The notes under the pieces were generated by a model that made no database searches, had not been told where the DNA came from, and saw only the letters and a program-made list of their open reading frames with translations. A DNA stretch of 64,000 nt from Anodontia alba. Lineage: Eukaryota > Mollusca > Bivalvia > Lucinida > Lucinidae. Both the position numbers and the translations under genes were made by a program. Location of the stretch: contig OZ024834.1 of assembly GCA_964016985.1 (NCBI GenBank), positions 83,984,289 to 84,048,288 of the forward strand, given 5' to 3'. Below, piece after piece: positions 56,364 through 64,000 of this stretch (position 1 is the stretch's first letter; each line of letters starts with the position of its first letter).

Positions 56364-57061
56364 TTATCCAGCACTTTATAGACATAACATCGGGTAGTGA
56401 ATTGTACTGGTTCAAATTTTAGAACATATATGGTAAGGAGTTGAGGTGTCCGAATACTTAGGGTAAATACAGTAGTCTTGAAAATGAGGTTAAAATCATA
56501 AAAATCCAAATTACTTTGCACACTAGTCCTAGTGATGGCCCTATACAAGAAACTGAGTGCACACATGCTATTTTGGATAAAATCCAACCATCTTTGGAGT
56601 ATCTTTACTTTGAAAATGAGATCAGGTTTAGCAAAATTTAATCAGCTCTTAAGCAAGTCCCGATGAATGTCCCTTGAGTTTGATGAAAATCTGCCAAACG
56701 GTTCAAGAGAAAACATACACACATGAAACTGTCATGCGGATGCTGATGTCAGTAGGATCTGGACCAAAAACAATACATTTATGTCCCCTTCTACTTCTGG
56801 TGTGGGGACACAATTATGGTATTCATCATTTCTTATTGCACGAATGTCATAGAAAAGCTCCAACTAAATGGGATATTCAGCAGGTGATTTCTGCTATTTT
56901 TGCACCAAAATATGTTCTGTGGGTACTCATCAGTGAGACAATTCTTATAAGTACCCATAACACACACTGTCAATCTGGTGCAGTAATAACACAAATTATC
57001 CTAAATTATCACCTAAACTGGAACTTTGTGACATAGGAATATTTTTCTGGTCCCAAATTCC

Positions 57062-57275
57062 TTAACCATTGTCATGCTGATTATACTAAGATGCCAAGAC
57101 CATTTTTAATTGTCAACCAATCAGATTACTTAATCCAGGTTGTTGATACAAATTCCCACACTGAATGACAAACAGTGCAAATCCAGATCAGTTGGCTTCC
57201 TCAGAAGCCAACTGATCTTGAGCTACACTGTTTGCAAAGGCAGGGCATACCCTAGACCAGCAGGACCAGGGTTAA
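57062..57275. mobile_element. B1 MITE immediately 3' of the TAF11 stop codon
   Basis: TTAA at 57062-57065 and 57272-57275; ends CCATTGTCATGCTGA and CCAGCAGGACCAGGG; B core 57170-57240 with the tip GTTGGCTTCC/AGAAGCCAAC. Only eight bases separate it from the TAF11 stop codon (57284-57286), so any TAF11 mRNA longer than that carries the hairpin in its 3' UTR. Confidence 0.7.
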
Positions 57276-57283
57276 GACATTGG

Positions 57284-57414
57284 TCATGATAAAAGAACTT
57301 TTTTAGTCTTTGTGTTCATCATGAGGTTTCGTTGTCGCAGTCTTCTCACAGCCTCTCGTAGATGCTTGGGTTGTATTGGACCAGTGTCTCCCCATTTGTC
57401 CAGCACATCTAATG
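57284..57414 (-). CDS. TAF11: TAF11, last coding exon
   Basis: The acceptor TTGTTGCAG precedes 57414 (phase 1). The exon encodes the last part of the TFIID subunit TAF11: [43 protein letters not shown] and a TGA stop at 57286-57284. The segment [14 protein letters not shown] is a strongly conserved end of the TAF11 histone fold. TAF11 pairs with TAF13 through this fold in the TFIID complex that binds core promoters. It joins in phase with the exon at 59843-59939. Confidence 0.93.
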
Positions 57415-57610
57415 CTGCAACAAAGTAAAAAAGAAAACCATTATATATTAGCTCAGTCTGATCAGAATCTTCACTGGGCACATTTTGGATAGTCAAGGAT
57501 GCAAAGTTTCTTCATGAGGACAATGAAGACTGCGTGGATGTACAGGTTAATCCGAGTCTTCATTGGGCGCACATATCAGAAGATAGTTTTTTCACATTGT
57601 GACTCATATA

Positions 57611-57804
57611 CGAGGGGAGTTCAATAAGTTCATAGAACTCGGTATTTTTCTACACAATTTTATTTCAAAGGCATAGACTGCTTAAAAGAAAAGTGGGCCA
57701 AATGCACTGAAGTAAAGGGGGATTATATTGAAAAATAATGTTGAAACCATCTTCCAATCTGTGAGTTAAACCCCAAGTTCTATGAACTTATTGAACTCCC
57801 CTCG
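57611..57804 (+). mobile_element. mariner deletion derivative keeping the transposase C-terminus
   Basis: Ends CGAGGGGAGTTCAATAAGTT and AACTTATTGAACTCCCCTCG flanked by TA (57609-57610; 57805-57806). Within its 194 bp, 57691-57738 still encodes KWAKCTEVKGDYIEK and a stop, the usual end of a mariner transposase. The ends differ from those of the mariner at 13.8 kb, so it comes from another subfamily. Confidence 0.85.
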
Positions 57805-58179
57805 TATGTGAGATTCAATGACAAAATTTTTATAATTGGGTTTCATAAGTTTCCATATAATGTTCTGGGCCCAGCTGTTCAAAACTATCAATGTCGTTAG
57901 CAAACGTATCACTAAAATTTTGATCATTAAATATGGCATATAAGCTAGTATTTTTGCTGAAAAAATGTGAGTAGCTTTTGCATTTGCTTAAATGGGTTAA
58001 CAAGACATGTCAATAAGCAATGCATATTAGAAACCCACCTTGCAGCAACCAAAACATAACAGACTGACAGACAGACGGAAAATGTGAAAACTGTATACCC
58101 TCAAAAACCCAAGTTTGCTGGGGTTATCAATAAACAGGACTATCCAAATATTATATATTTTCCTTATTTATCCATGAAA

Positions 58180-58425
58180 ATATACCATGACCTCTTTATA
58201 GCACTATTGTTGGGGTCCATAGCATAAACCATGTTTGTTAAGCAACCGTGTTATAGCCAAACAAAAATGTATAGATTATATTGAAAAATGACCATTTATG
58301 GTCATTTTTCAATATAATCTATACATTTTTGTGATCCATTTTTGAACCGTGTTATATCCAAAACCGTGTTATATCCAAAACCGTGTTATAACGAACCGTG
58401 TTATAAAGAGCTTGTAGTATATGTT
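58180..58425. mobile_element. TA-type MITE with CCGTGTTATA repeats, copy 2
   Basis: Ends CATGACCTCTTTATAGCAC and GTGTTATAAAGAGCTTGTAG. Central palindrome AATGACCATTTATGGTCATT with arms TATAGATTATATTG and CAATATAATCTATA. The right side has four CCGTGTTATA units. Confidence 0.65.
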
Positions 58426-58929
58426 GTGGATACTCGTTAGAATTTCTCATTAAGACAATTTTGATGAGTATAATAATAAATTTTTATGGTGAAATACTAA
58501 AAAATGTCAACAGCTTTCAGGTCAGGGCCAGTGGAAGCATTTTAACTTTTTATTTTTTGCCTTATGTTCTAAATTTCAGATGGTTGATACTTAAAGGAGA
58601 TTTACATTCCACCATTAACTGTAACTCAATTCATCTGGGGAGGACAGCAAGGTAAAAAGACATGATTCTGTGCACTGAAATAGCATGATATTTCCAAATG
58701 AAGAAACCAACATCTTAACACGGTTTCCCACAGCTGTCTCAGTGGAAACTCAAACAACATAGCTTCAGATAAGTCCAGTAACCACATTTTCCACATTTCA
58801 TATTTTCCACATGAAAAAGTATTTTGGGTGTTCATTAGAACCCCTATAGACTTTCCTTTATATTCAGGCAGTCCAGTTGACTACTAAAGCCACCTTTTTC
58901 ACGGAGATAAAAGAAAAAATATCAATCCA

Positions 58930-59600
58930 CTAATTTTGGGTTGACTGTTTACGGTTTAGCCACAGAGTACAAATGCTAAAAATTTCCTTAAGGTAGTTGT
59001 CAACATGAATATCATTGACCAATGTAATCAAACTATACATTAAACGAAATCCAGATAATGGTTATTTATAGCTGCTCTATTCTTGTCGCTTTGATGTCAG
59101 AGGGCCATATAAAGAGAGTTATCTGTAAAACTTGGACTGGGACATTGGCAAACAGTGCAGACCCAGATCAGATGCCACAGCATTACGAAAACATGCCTAT
59201 TCAAATATACTAAATATTTCACCACCAAAAAATTGAAAATTTTCAGATAAAAAAGTTCTGATATTTTTCATATTTCTCCTCAAGACATAGATTGTGGGTA
59301 CTCATTAGAACTGCCTCGATGAGGCAGTTCTAATGAGTACCAACAATGTATGTTTTTGAGCAGAAATAAGAAAAATATTGTGAACCCCAGTTTCACTATA
59401 TAAAAGTGGGGTTTAAGGGGGCCGAAATTATATAGGCATGTTTTCGTGATGAATGTAGCATCTGATCAGGGTCTGTACTGTTTGCTGAAATTACAAGAAC
59501 TAAGGATTAATTGAATCAGTCTTAAGTCTCCTATTCAGGACTATTTTCCCAGCCTACACTCAGAGACAATTGAACCAACAATGCTGTCAGTGCTTTGATT
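58930..59600. repeat. Long B-core repeat interrupted by an E MITE
   Basis: Includes TTTACGGTTTAGCCACAGAG, GTAGTTGTCAACATGAATAT, left B arm (59148-59179) and, after the E MITE, right B arm TAGCATCTGATCAGGGTCTG and TCTTAAGTCTCCTATTCAGG. Confidence 0.55.
59180..59452. mobile_element. E MITE in the tip of a B hairpin
   Basis: Ends CATTACGAAAACATGCCTAT and ATAGGCATGTTTTCGTGATG; K core with paired tip AACTGCCTCGATGAGGCAGTT. It lies between GATGCCACAG and GTAGCATCTGATC, that is, in the loop of the host palindrome. Confidence 0.7.
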
Positions 59601-59842
59601 TTGTATTTGGAGCTATCCATTTGTTTTAGATTGATTGCTATAGACTTTTTTAAACACTACGTCACACAATAAACATCATTCAAACAAAAAGTGATTTATT
59701 TTCCAATTAAAATCAGACTTGAATCAATTGGTATCAGTGGAGAAGTGTTTTTGCCATCCACAATTTTTGGTCACGTGACATAACATTGTAATCACGTGGT
59801 CAGTACCCCGGATGAAAACAATAACATTAAAAAGGTCTATAC

Positions 59843-59939
59843 CTTCTTCCACTACTTCACCCACAAACACTTTAGAAATACCAGCCATTGCTATGACAAC
59901 ATTCTGTGACACAGTGGAACCTGTAATAGATTGCATCAG
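59843..59939 (-). CDS. TAF11: TAF11, internal histone-fold exon
   Basis: Acceptor TTTGTTTTTCAG precedes 59939 (phase 0); donor GAAG|GTATAG follows 59843 (phase 1). It encodes [32 protein letters not shown], the start of the TAF11 histone fold. Known TAF11 proteins are nearly identical here ([28 protein letters not shown]). The first 58 bases of this exon are repeated, decaying, in the intron upstream (59978-60640). This is the only copy with the complete exon and true donor. Confidence 0.93.
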
Positions 59940-59977
59940 CTGAAAAACAAAAGAAACATTCTGAGATGGGGAGGTAA

Positions 59978-60640
59978 AAATACCAGCCATTGCTAGGACA
60001 ACATTCTGTGACACAGTAGACCCTGTAATGGACTGCATCAGCAGAAAAACAAACAAAAATTCTGAGATGGGGAGGTAAAAATACCAGCCATTGCTATGAC
60101 AACATTCTGTGACACAGTGCAACCTGTAATAGATTGCATCAGCTGAAAAAAAAAAAAATCTGAGACGGGGAGGTAAAAATACCAGCCATTGCTATGACAA
60201 CAATCTGTGAAACAATGGAATCTGTAAAAGGTTGCATCAGCTGAAAAACAAAACAAAAGATTTTAGATAGGGAGGTAAAAACACAAGCCATTGCTATGAC
60301 AACATTCTGTGACACAGTGGAACCTGTAATAGACTGCATCAGCTGAAACACAAAACAACAATTCTGAGACAGGGAGGTAAAAATACCAGCCATTGCTATG
60401 ACAACATTCTGAGACACAGAAGAACCTGCCATAGACTGCACCCACTAAAAAATAAAAGACAGACAGGTAAAAATACCAGCCATTGCTATGACATATACTA
60501 CAACACAGTGGAACCAGTAATAGATTACATCAGCTAAATAACAAAACAACAGTAGTTATTAGAAAAGGTAGTAATTTAAAACTACCAGCTACCGTTTTTA
60601 AGTTTTGTGGTCAGGGGACCTGTAACAGACTCCATCAGTT
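59978..60640 (-). pseudogene. TAF11: Tandem array of TAF11 partial-exon copies
   Basis: Seven copies with a period of about 101 bp, counted upstream from the real exon: exon-start positions near 60041, 60140, 60242, 60341, 60443, 60534 and 60640. Most keep a TTTTCAG-like acceptor and read [20 protein letters not shown], then pass straight into GTATTTTTACCTCCC instead of ISKVFVGE. Copies further from the exon are more altered (for example stop-like and AG-losing changes at 60443 and 60534). The GT after AATGGCTG could act as a cryptic donor giving a 58-base exon. Confidence 0.8.
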
Positions 60641-60651
60641 GAAAAATGAAA

Positions 60652-60658
<7 letters not shown>

Positions 60659-60724
<66 letters not shown>

Positions 60725-60746
60725 CAACAACAACAACAACAACAAA
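60659..60746. repeat. (TA)n and (CAA)n microsatellites
   Basis: TA units at 60659-60714, then CAA units at 60723-60746. Both lie at the upstream end of the TAF11 exon array. Confidence 0.95.
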
Positions 60747-60749
60747 AAA

Positions 60750-60895
60750 CAACATGGGTACTCATTGGAATACCCTCACTCCCTCACTGAGAATTCCAGT
60801 GAGTACCCATAACATATGTTTCCATGAAGAAATAAGAAACATATCTATACAGATACAATTCTTTAGTCTAGAGCTAAGCTAGGCCATTCTAAGTC
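60750..60895. repeat. K-core hairpin, tip rearranged
   Basis: Arms GGGTACTCATTGGAAT and ATTCCAGTGAGTACCC; the change TTAG to TTGG in one arm is not matched exactly in the other. Right flank ends TAGTCTAGAGCTAAG, like family A. Confidence 0.5.
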
Positions 60896-60975
60896 TATTA
60901 TGACATGTTCACATACAGTGTAAGGGAAAATGATTTTCTTTCGATAAGGCTCCATTGTGTATATGATGATTCAAA

Positions 60976-61117
60976 GGAGCTTAAAATTCCGTCTGAAATG
61001 CATGTTAAAATGGCCCAAATTGACTACCTATAAGGCGAGCCGAATTCGGCTCGTCTTATAGGAATAGTCGATTTGGACCATTTTAACATGCATTTCTGAC
61101 CTAACTTCAAGCTCCTG
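60976..61117. repeat. Long palindrome (about 140 bp)
   Basis: Left arm GAGCTTAAAATTCCGTCTG, AAATGCATGTTAAAATGG; right arm CCATTTTAACATGCATTTC, AAGCTCC; centre GCGAGCCGAATTCGGCTCG. It is not related to the other cores. Confidence 0.8.
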
Positions 61118-61129
61118 TGGATGATACAT

Positions 61130-61965
61130 CATGCTAGATAAAAGGCAGTTTTCAACCAAAATCTTTGATATATTTTCTCTTTTTTTTTTCCACGTGTTGT
61201 CATGAAGAAATAAGGAAAATATTTATTTGTAATTGGTGATCTTAACTAGGGCAATGCAAGGCTGTTCTGATTCTTGTGTATGCATAAGGGATATCCTGGG
61301 TTTTTTTCTTAACCATTTTATGCAATGTGTACTCTTCTACCTCAATTCTTTGGACCAGTCTATTTCAAATAGAAGGGATGTCTGGTTATTGTCCTTTCGA
61401 TATCACTTGGAAAGACATTTTTTGCTTGGTCTTTACTTTAAATGGAAATATTTTGTTCTGATCAGAAACCATTTGTCATTTCTGTTTCTATGTTAAGTTT
61501 GCAAATATTAACTCTAAAATTAAATTTACAGGTCCAACTCATGCAATTTCTATAGTAAAGTGATTTTTTTTTTAAATTTTTATCTAAGATATGTTTTTTC
61601 TTTTCTCTGCTGATTTTTAGTCATTGATGTTTCATGACAATACTGTGAAAATTTAAGAATAATAAGTGTAACTTGTTGAAAACCTGCCTTTCATGTACAT
61701 ACTGTACAGATTTCAGCACCATTTTCAGATGTTTTAGCAATTTTTACTACAGGGGGAAAAATGAAAATATTCAATCTTTTTATAGCCAATGACCAGAATA
61801 AAACTTTTTGTGTATACATGTATGTAGTTACGACAAAAGGTTTTGCATCCAGTCATGCTATGTGTAAAGCACCAGGCAAAAAAAAAAACTTTCCAAAAGA
61901 TATTGAAAGGTGAGTAGTTTTTATCACTACCATGTATGATAGAAATTCTTGTATTTATTAATTCA
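61130..61965. other. Intronic/intergenic sequence without a recognised feature
   Basis: AT-rich sequence inside the TAF11 intron. No exon, repeat end or strong hairpin is visible. Confidence 0.4.
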
Positions 61966-62037
61966 AACAATGTAGACCCTGATCAGATCATCACATCAAA
62001 CTATCGCATGGCACACCTCAGTGTGGTGATGTGATGG

Positions 62038-62277
62038 CAACAACATCAGACAAAGATGGTGGCCAAGATGCCGACAGGGTGAAACATGGACAAATCAGCC
62101 ATGGACTCTCTGGCATCCATCAGGTATTTGGAAGGAGAGTTGGTCAATGAAAAACCAACAACGAGCCTCCGGAATTTCCACGACAGGATGACCCTAACAA
62201 GAGCTATTGTGGATTCAAGAAAGAAGAATCATATGCTTGCTGCTGGTGACAACAACGAAGAAGAGGAGGTGCCCTAA
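62038..62277 (+). CDS. Short unrecognised open frame in the TAF11 intron
   Basis: From ATG 62086 the frame gives 63 residues: MDKSAMDSLASIRYLEGE, PTTSLRNFHDRMTLTRA, and an acidic end NNEEEEVP before TAA. The composition is more protein-like than the AT-rich surroundings, and the preceding bases (CAAAGATGGTGGCCAAGATG) are also less AT-rich. I do not recognise a family. It may be the last exon of a gene on the opposite strand to TAF11, a retrocopy, or chance. Confidence 0.25.
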
Positions 62278-62603
62278 ACAAGATTTAAAAGGTTGGTTCC
62301 TTTTGGTTTCTTTTTACGAGCTCTCCCTGTCTGGTTGTACGACTGAACAAGCGTGAGATTATGGTACATTGTGCATTGGTAATACACACGTTTTGAAGCT
62401 CTTATTTTGGCTGACACTCTAAAATCTGAAACTTACAGGCCAGGCCACTAGCATCTGGTCCATCAGTGAGGTTTCTCTCCGCATGATTTATGCGCAGAGG
62501 CTGTTTCAAGCCAGTCCAGGCAAAACAAATCCAGATGTTTCTGGCACTGCTCTTTGTGGCTCTGCTGCCTGGTAGCGTAAAAAATCTCCCAACCAAACCA
62601 AAC

Positions 62604-62695
62604 CTGATCAGATGCCACATTTTGCAGCATCTGATCTGGGTCTACACTGTTTGCCTATGTCTCTTTTATGGGATGCCAGGCATAAATGGGTTAAT
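62604..62695. repeat. B-core hairpin with B2-like right end
   Basis: Arms AACCTGATCAGATGCC and GCATCTGATCTGGGTCTACA with tip ACATTTTGCAG; then CAGGCATAAATGGGTTAA. The left CAAACAGTG segment is missing. Confidence 0.5.
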
Positions 62696-62844
62696 ATTAT
62701 GCCACCACTATAATCCTCCTAGGGGATTTAGGGCCAGAGATTATGTTATGAGAACCCATGGCCAAACCACATTGCTGTATCCATTGTAGCAATAAAATAT
62801 GCTTAACTATTTCACTTCTGAGTTTCTGAAGTTGACTCTTCGGC

Positions 62845-63140
62845 CGTGCTTGCTTTAAGGGAAGTCTGGGAGTTAGAGACTCCCAAAAATCAGTGCCAGG
62901 AAGTCTGGGACTCCCAACTTTTAAAGATATTTAGTCATTTATAACAAAAATTTAGAAGGAATTTATGTGTTATTTAGCTTAAGAATGGTGGTTTTACTCC
63001 ATAAATGAGAGTTTAAGAATATTGAGGTTGAATTTCTGAAAGTGAGTGAAAACATTTGATCACCAGGACTTCCAGATATTGGAGCTAGAAAGTCCTGGGA
63101 CTTCCTGATTTTGACAGTTAGTGCAAGCACTGTCTTCGAC
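62845..63140. repeat. Foldback repeat
   Basis: TGCTTGCTTTAAGGGAAGTC and TGGGAGTTAGAGACTCCCA at left; AGTCCTGGGACTTCCTGATT and AGTGCAAGCAC at right. Imperfect arms about 100 bp. Confidence 0.45.
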
Positions 63141-63205
63141 CTTTGAATTTGGACGTCCACTGATGCAATTTGGGGTGTCAGTCAAATAATCAAAACAGAA
63201 TAGAA

Positions 63206-63268
63206 AACAGAGTAGATCCTGATGAGGGCTCTTTATGAGCTGTCTCATCAGGATCTACACTGTTTGCA
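63206..63268. repeat. B-core hairpin with unusual tip
   Basis: Arms AAACAGAGTAGATCCTGATGA and TCATCAGGATCTACACTGTTT; tip GGGCTCTTTATGAGCTGTC. As at 56.3 kb, GATCAG has become GATGAG on one arm and CTCATC on the other. Confidence 0.65.
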
Positions 63269-63332
63269 AATTAAGGTATCTGTTTTGGTCTGCAAGGCTG
63301 AATGAATTAAACTTTACTACTGCTGGTCTTAC

Positions 63333-63420
63333 CCTCTTAATAGATGCCTTAGGAAATGCTGCTCTTCTGTACATTTCATATCTGTTCAACTGATCTTCCG
63401 AGAAATTAGACACAAGTACC
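63333..63420 (-). CDS. TAF11: TAF11, exon preceding the histone fold
   Basis: The acceptor TTTATTAACAG precedes 63420 (phase 2) and the donor AAGAGG|GTAAG follows 63333 (phase 0). It encodes [29 protein letters not shown], matching the conserved TAF11 segment that leads into the first histone-fold helix. It joins in phase to LMQSITG in the exon at 59939. Earlier exons, which encode the acidic variable N-terminus, are not in the window. Confidence 0.92.
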
Positions 63421-63701
63421 CTGTTAATAAAGGAAATATTGTAATTTGCTCAAATTGCCTTCAAAATATTTCAATTTGTTTATATCATCTATATACAAAC
63501 AGGTAGGTTGACCTACCAGCTGTTTAGGTAGCTTCCTTTTTTTCATGACACATCCATGACAAACTACCAAAAATGCATGTGAATACACCCAGGAAATGCC
63601 ACAATCATGAAGCACAGCCATCTTGAGTCACCAAAAGAAGGAGGGACGCAGAACAAATAATGTTTTATTCCCATTTCGTCTTTTCCTATTTTGTCTACTA
63701 T

Positions 63702-63965
63702 CATTACGAAAACAAACCTATTCAAATATACTGAAAATTTTACCACCAAAAAATGAAAATTTTCAGATAAAAATTCTGACATTTTTCATATTTCTGCTCA
63801 AAACATTGATTGTGGGTACTTGTTAGAACCGCCTCAGCGAGTACCCACAGTCTATGTTTTTGAGCAGAAATAAGAAAAATAATGCATATCCCTGTAAACC
63901 CCAATTTTACTATATAAAAGTGGGGTTTGAGGAGGTCAACATCATATAGGTGTGTTTTCATGATG
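63702..63965. mobile_element. E MITE, core tip deleted
   Basis: Ends CATTACGAAAACAAACCTAT and ATAGGTGTGTTTTCATGATG. Left K arm GTGGGTACTTGTTAGAACCG remains; the right arm keeps only GCGAGTACCCAC. Confidence 0.65.
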
Positions 63966-64000
63966 TTTGACAATTTTTCCCATATTGTCCACTCACATAT

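Noticed and set aside
60139..60445. Separate gene encoding [14 protein letters not shown] repeats
   Set aside because: These are partial TAF11 exon copies with intron sequence read through; frames are broken between copies.

Overview
The window looks like animal nuclear DNA, most likely from a bivalve mollusc. It is AT-rich and intron-like, with very few coding exons and a dense mosaic of short palindromic transposons (MITEs), tRNA-derived SINEs, a mariner, an intact LTR retrotransposon and long tandem repeats. The bivalve guess rests on my recollection of the repeat styles (a V-SINE/RUDI-like SINE, arrays carrying GGGCCATAACTC and AAGATGGC motifs). No bacterial, rRNA or CRISPR feature is seen.

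Two host genes are supported, both on the minus strand. (1) TAF11, the TFIID subunit: three consecutive coding exons at 63333-63420, 59843-59939 and 57284-57414 with matching splice phases encode the histone-fold region to the stop codon; the N-terminal exons lie beyond the right edge. (2) A nuclear receptor, best matched to the E78/NR1E group: a first coding exon at 39716-39998 (start codon in good context) and the first zinc-finger exon at 560-681. These join in phase across a 39-kb intron; the rest lies beyond the left edge.

Layout. 1-5.7 kb: the zinc-finger exon, then nested MITEs including a triple array of a TTAA-bounded element. 5.8-8.7 kb: a 2.9-kb composite tandem repeat with a second full copy at 21.8-24.7 kb, itself inserted in a 305-bp-unit array (21.5-27.1 kb). 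9-21 kb: SINEs, MITEs and a frameshifted mariner (13.8-15.1 kb). 27-46 kb: MITEs, two near-identical 1,134-bp inverted elements (33.1 and 36.5 kb) and the receptor's first exon. 46.3-52.7 kb: a Ty3/gypsy-type LTR element whose integrase precedes reverse transcriptase, with LTRs differing at only about two positions. 52.7-64 kb: the TAF11 gene, with a decayed tandem array of one of its exons, a 57-bp minisatellite and more MITEs.

Naming used below. Terminal families: A (CATAGCTCCAGATAAG ends), E (CATCACGAAAACACGCC ends), F (AGGACTTGTTAAGGAGGAG ends), D (TA + CCGTATTCGACCTAATTACC), H (TA + CAGTCAAACCTG), B1/B2/C/G/P (all TTAA + CCC-type ends, piggyBac-like), I (AGACTGGCTCCAGTCTC). Hairpin cores: K core (GTGGGTACTCATTAGAA and its complement), B core (AAACAGTGTAGATCCAGATC) and C core (TTTGACATTTCATGCAAATT). 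The strongest unexplained structure is that families with unrelated ends (A, D, E, F) share the same K core, and that core tips differ between copies in a base-pair-preserving way. All coordinates of repeats are by eye and may be off by a few bases.
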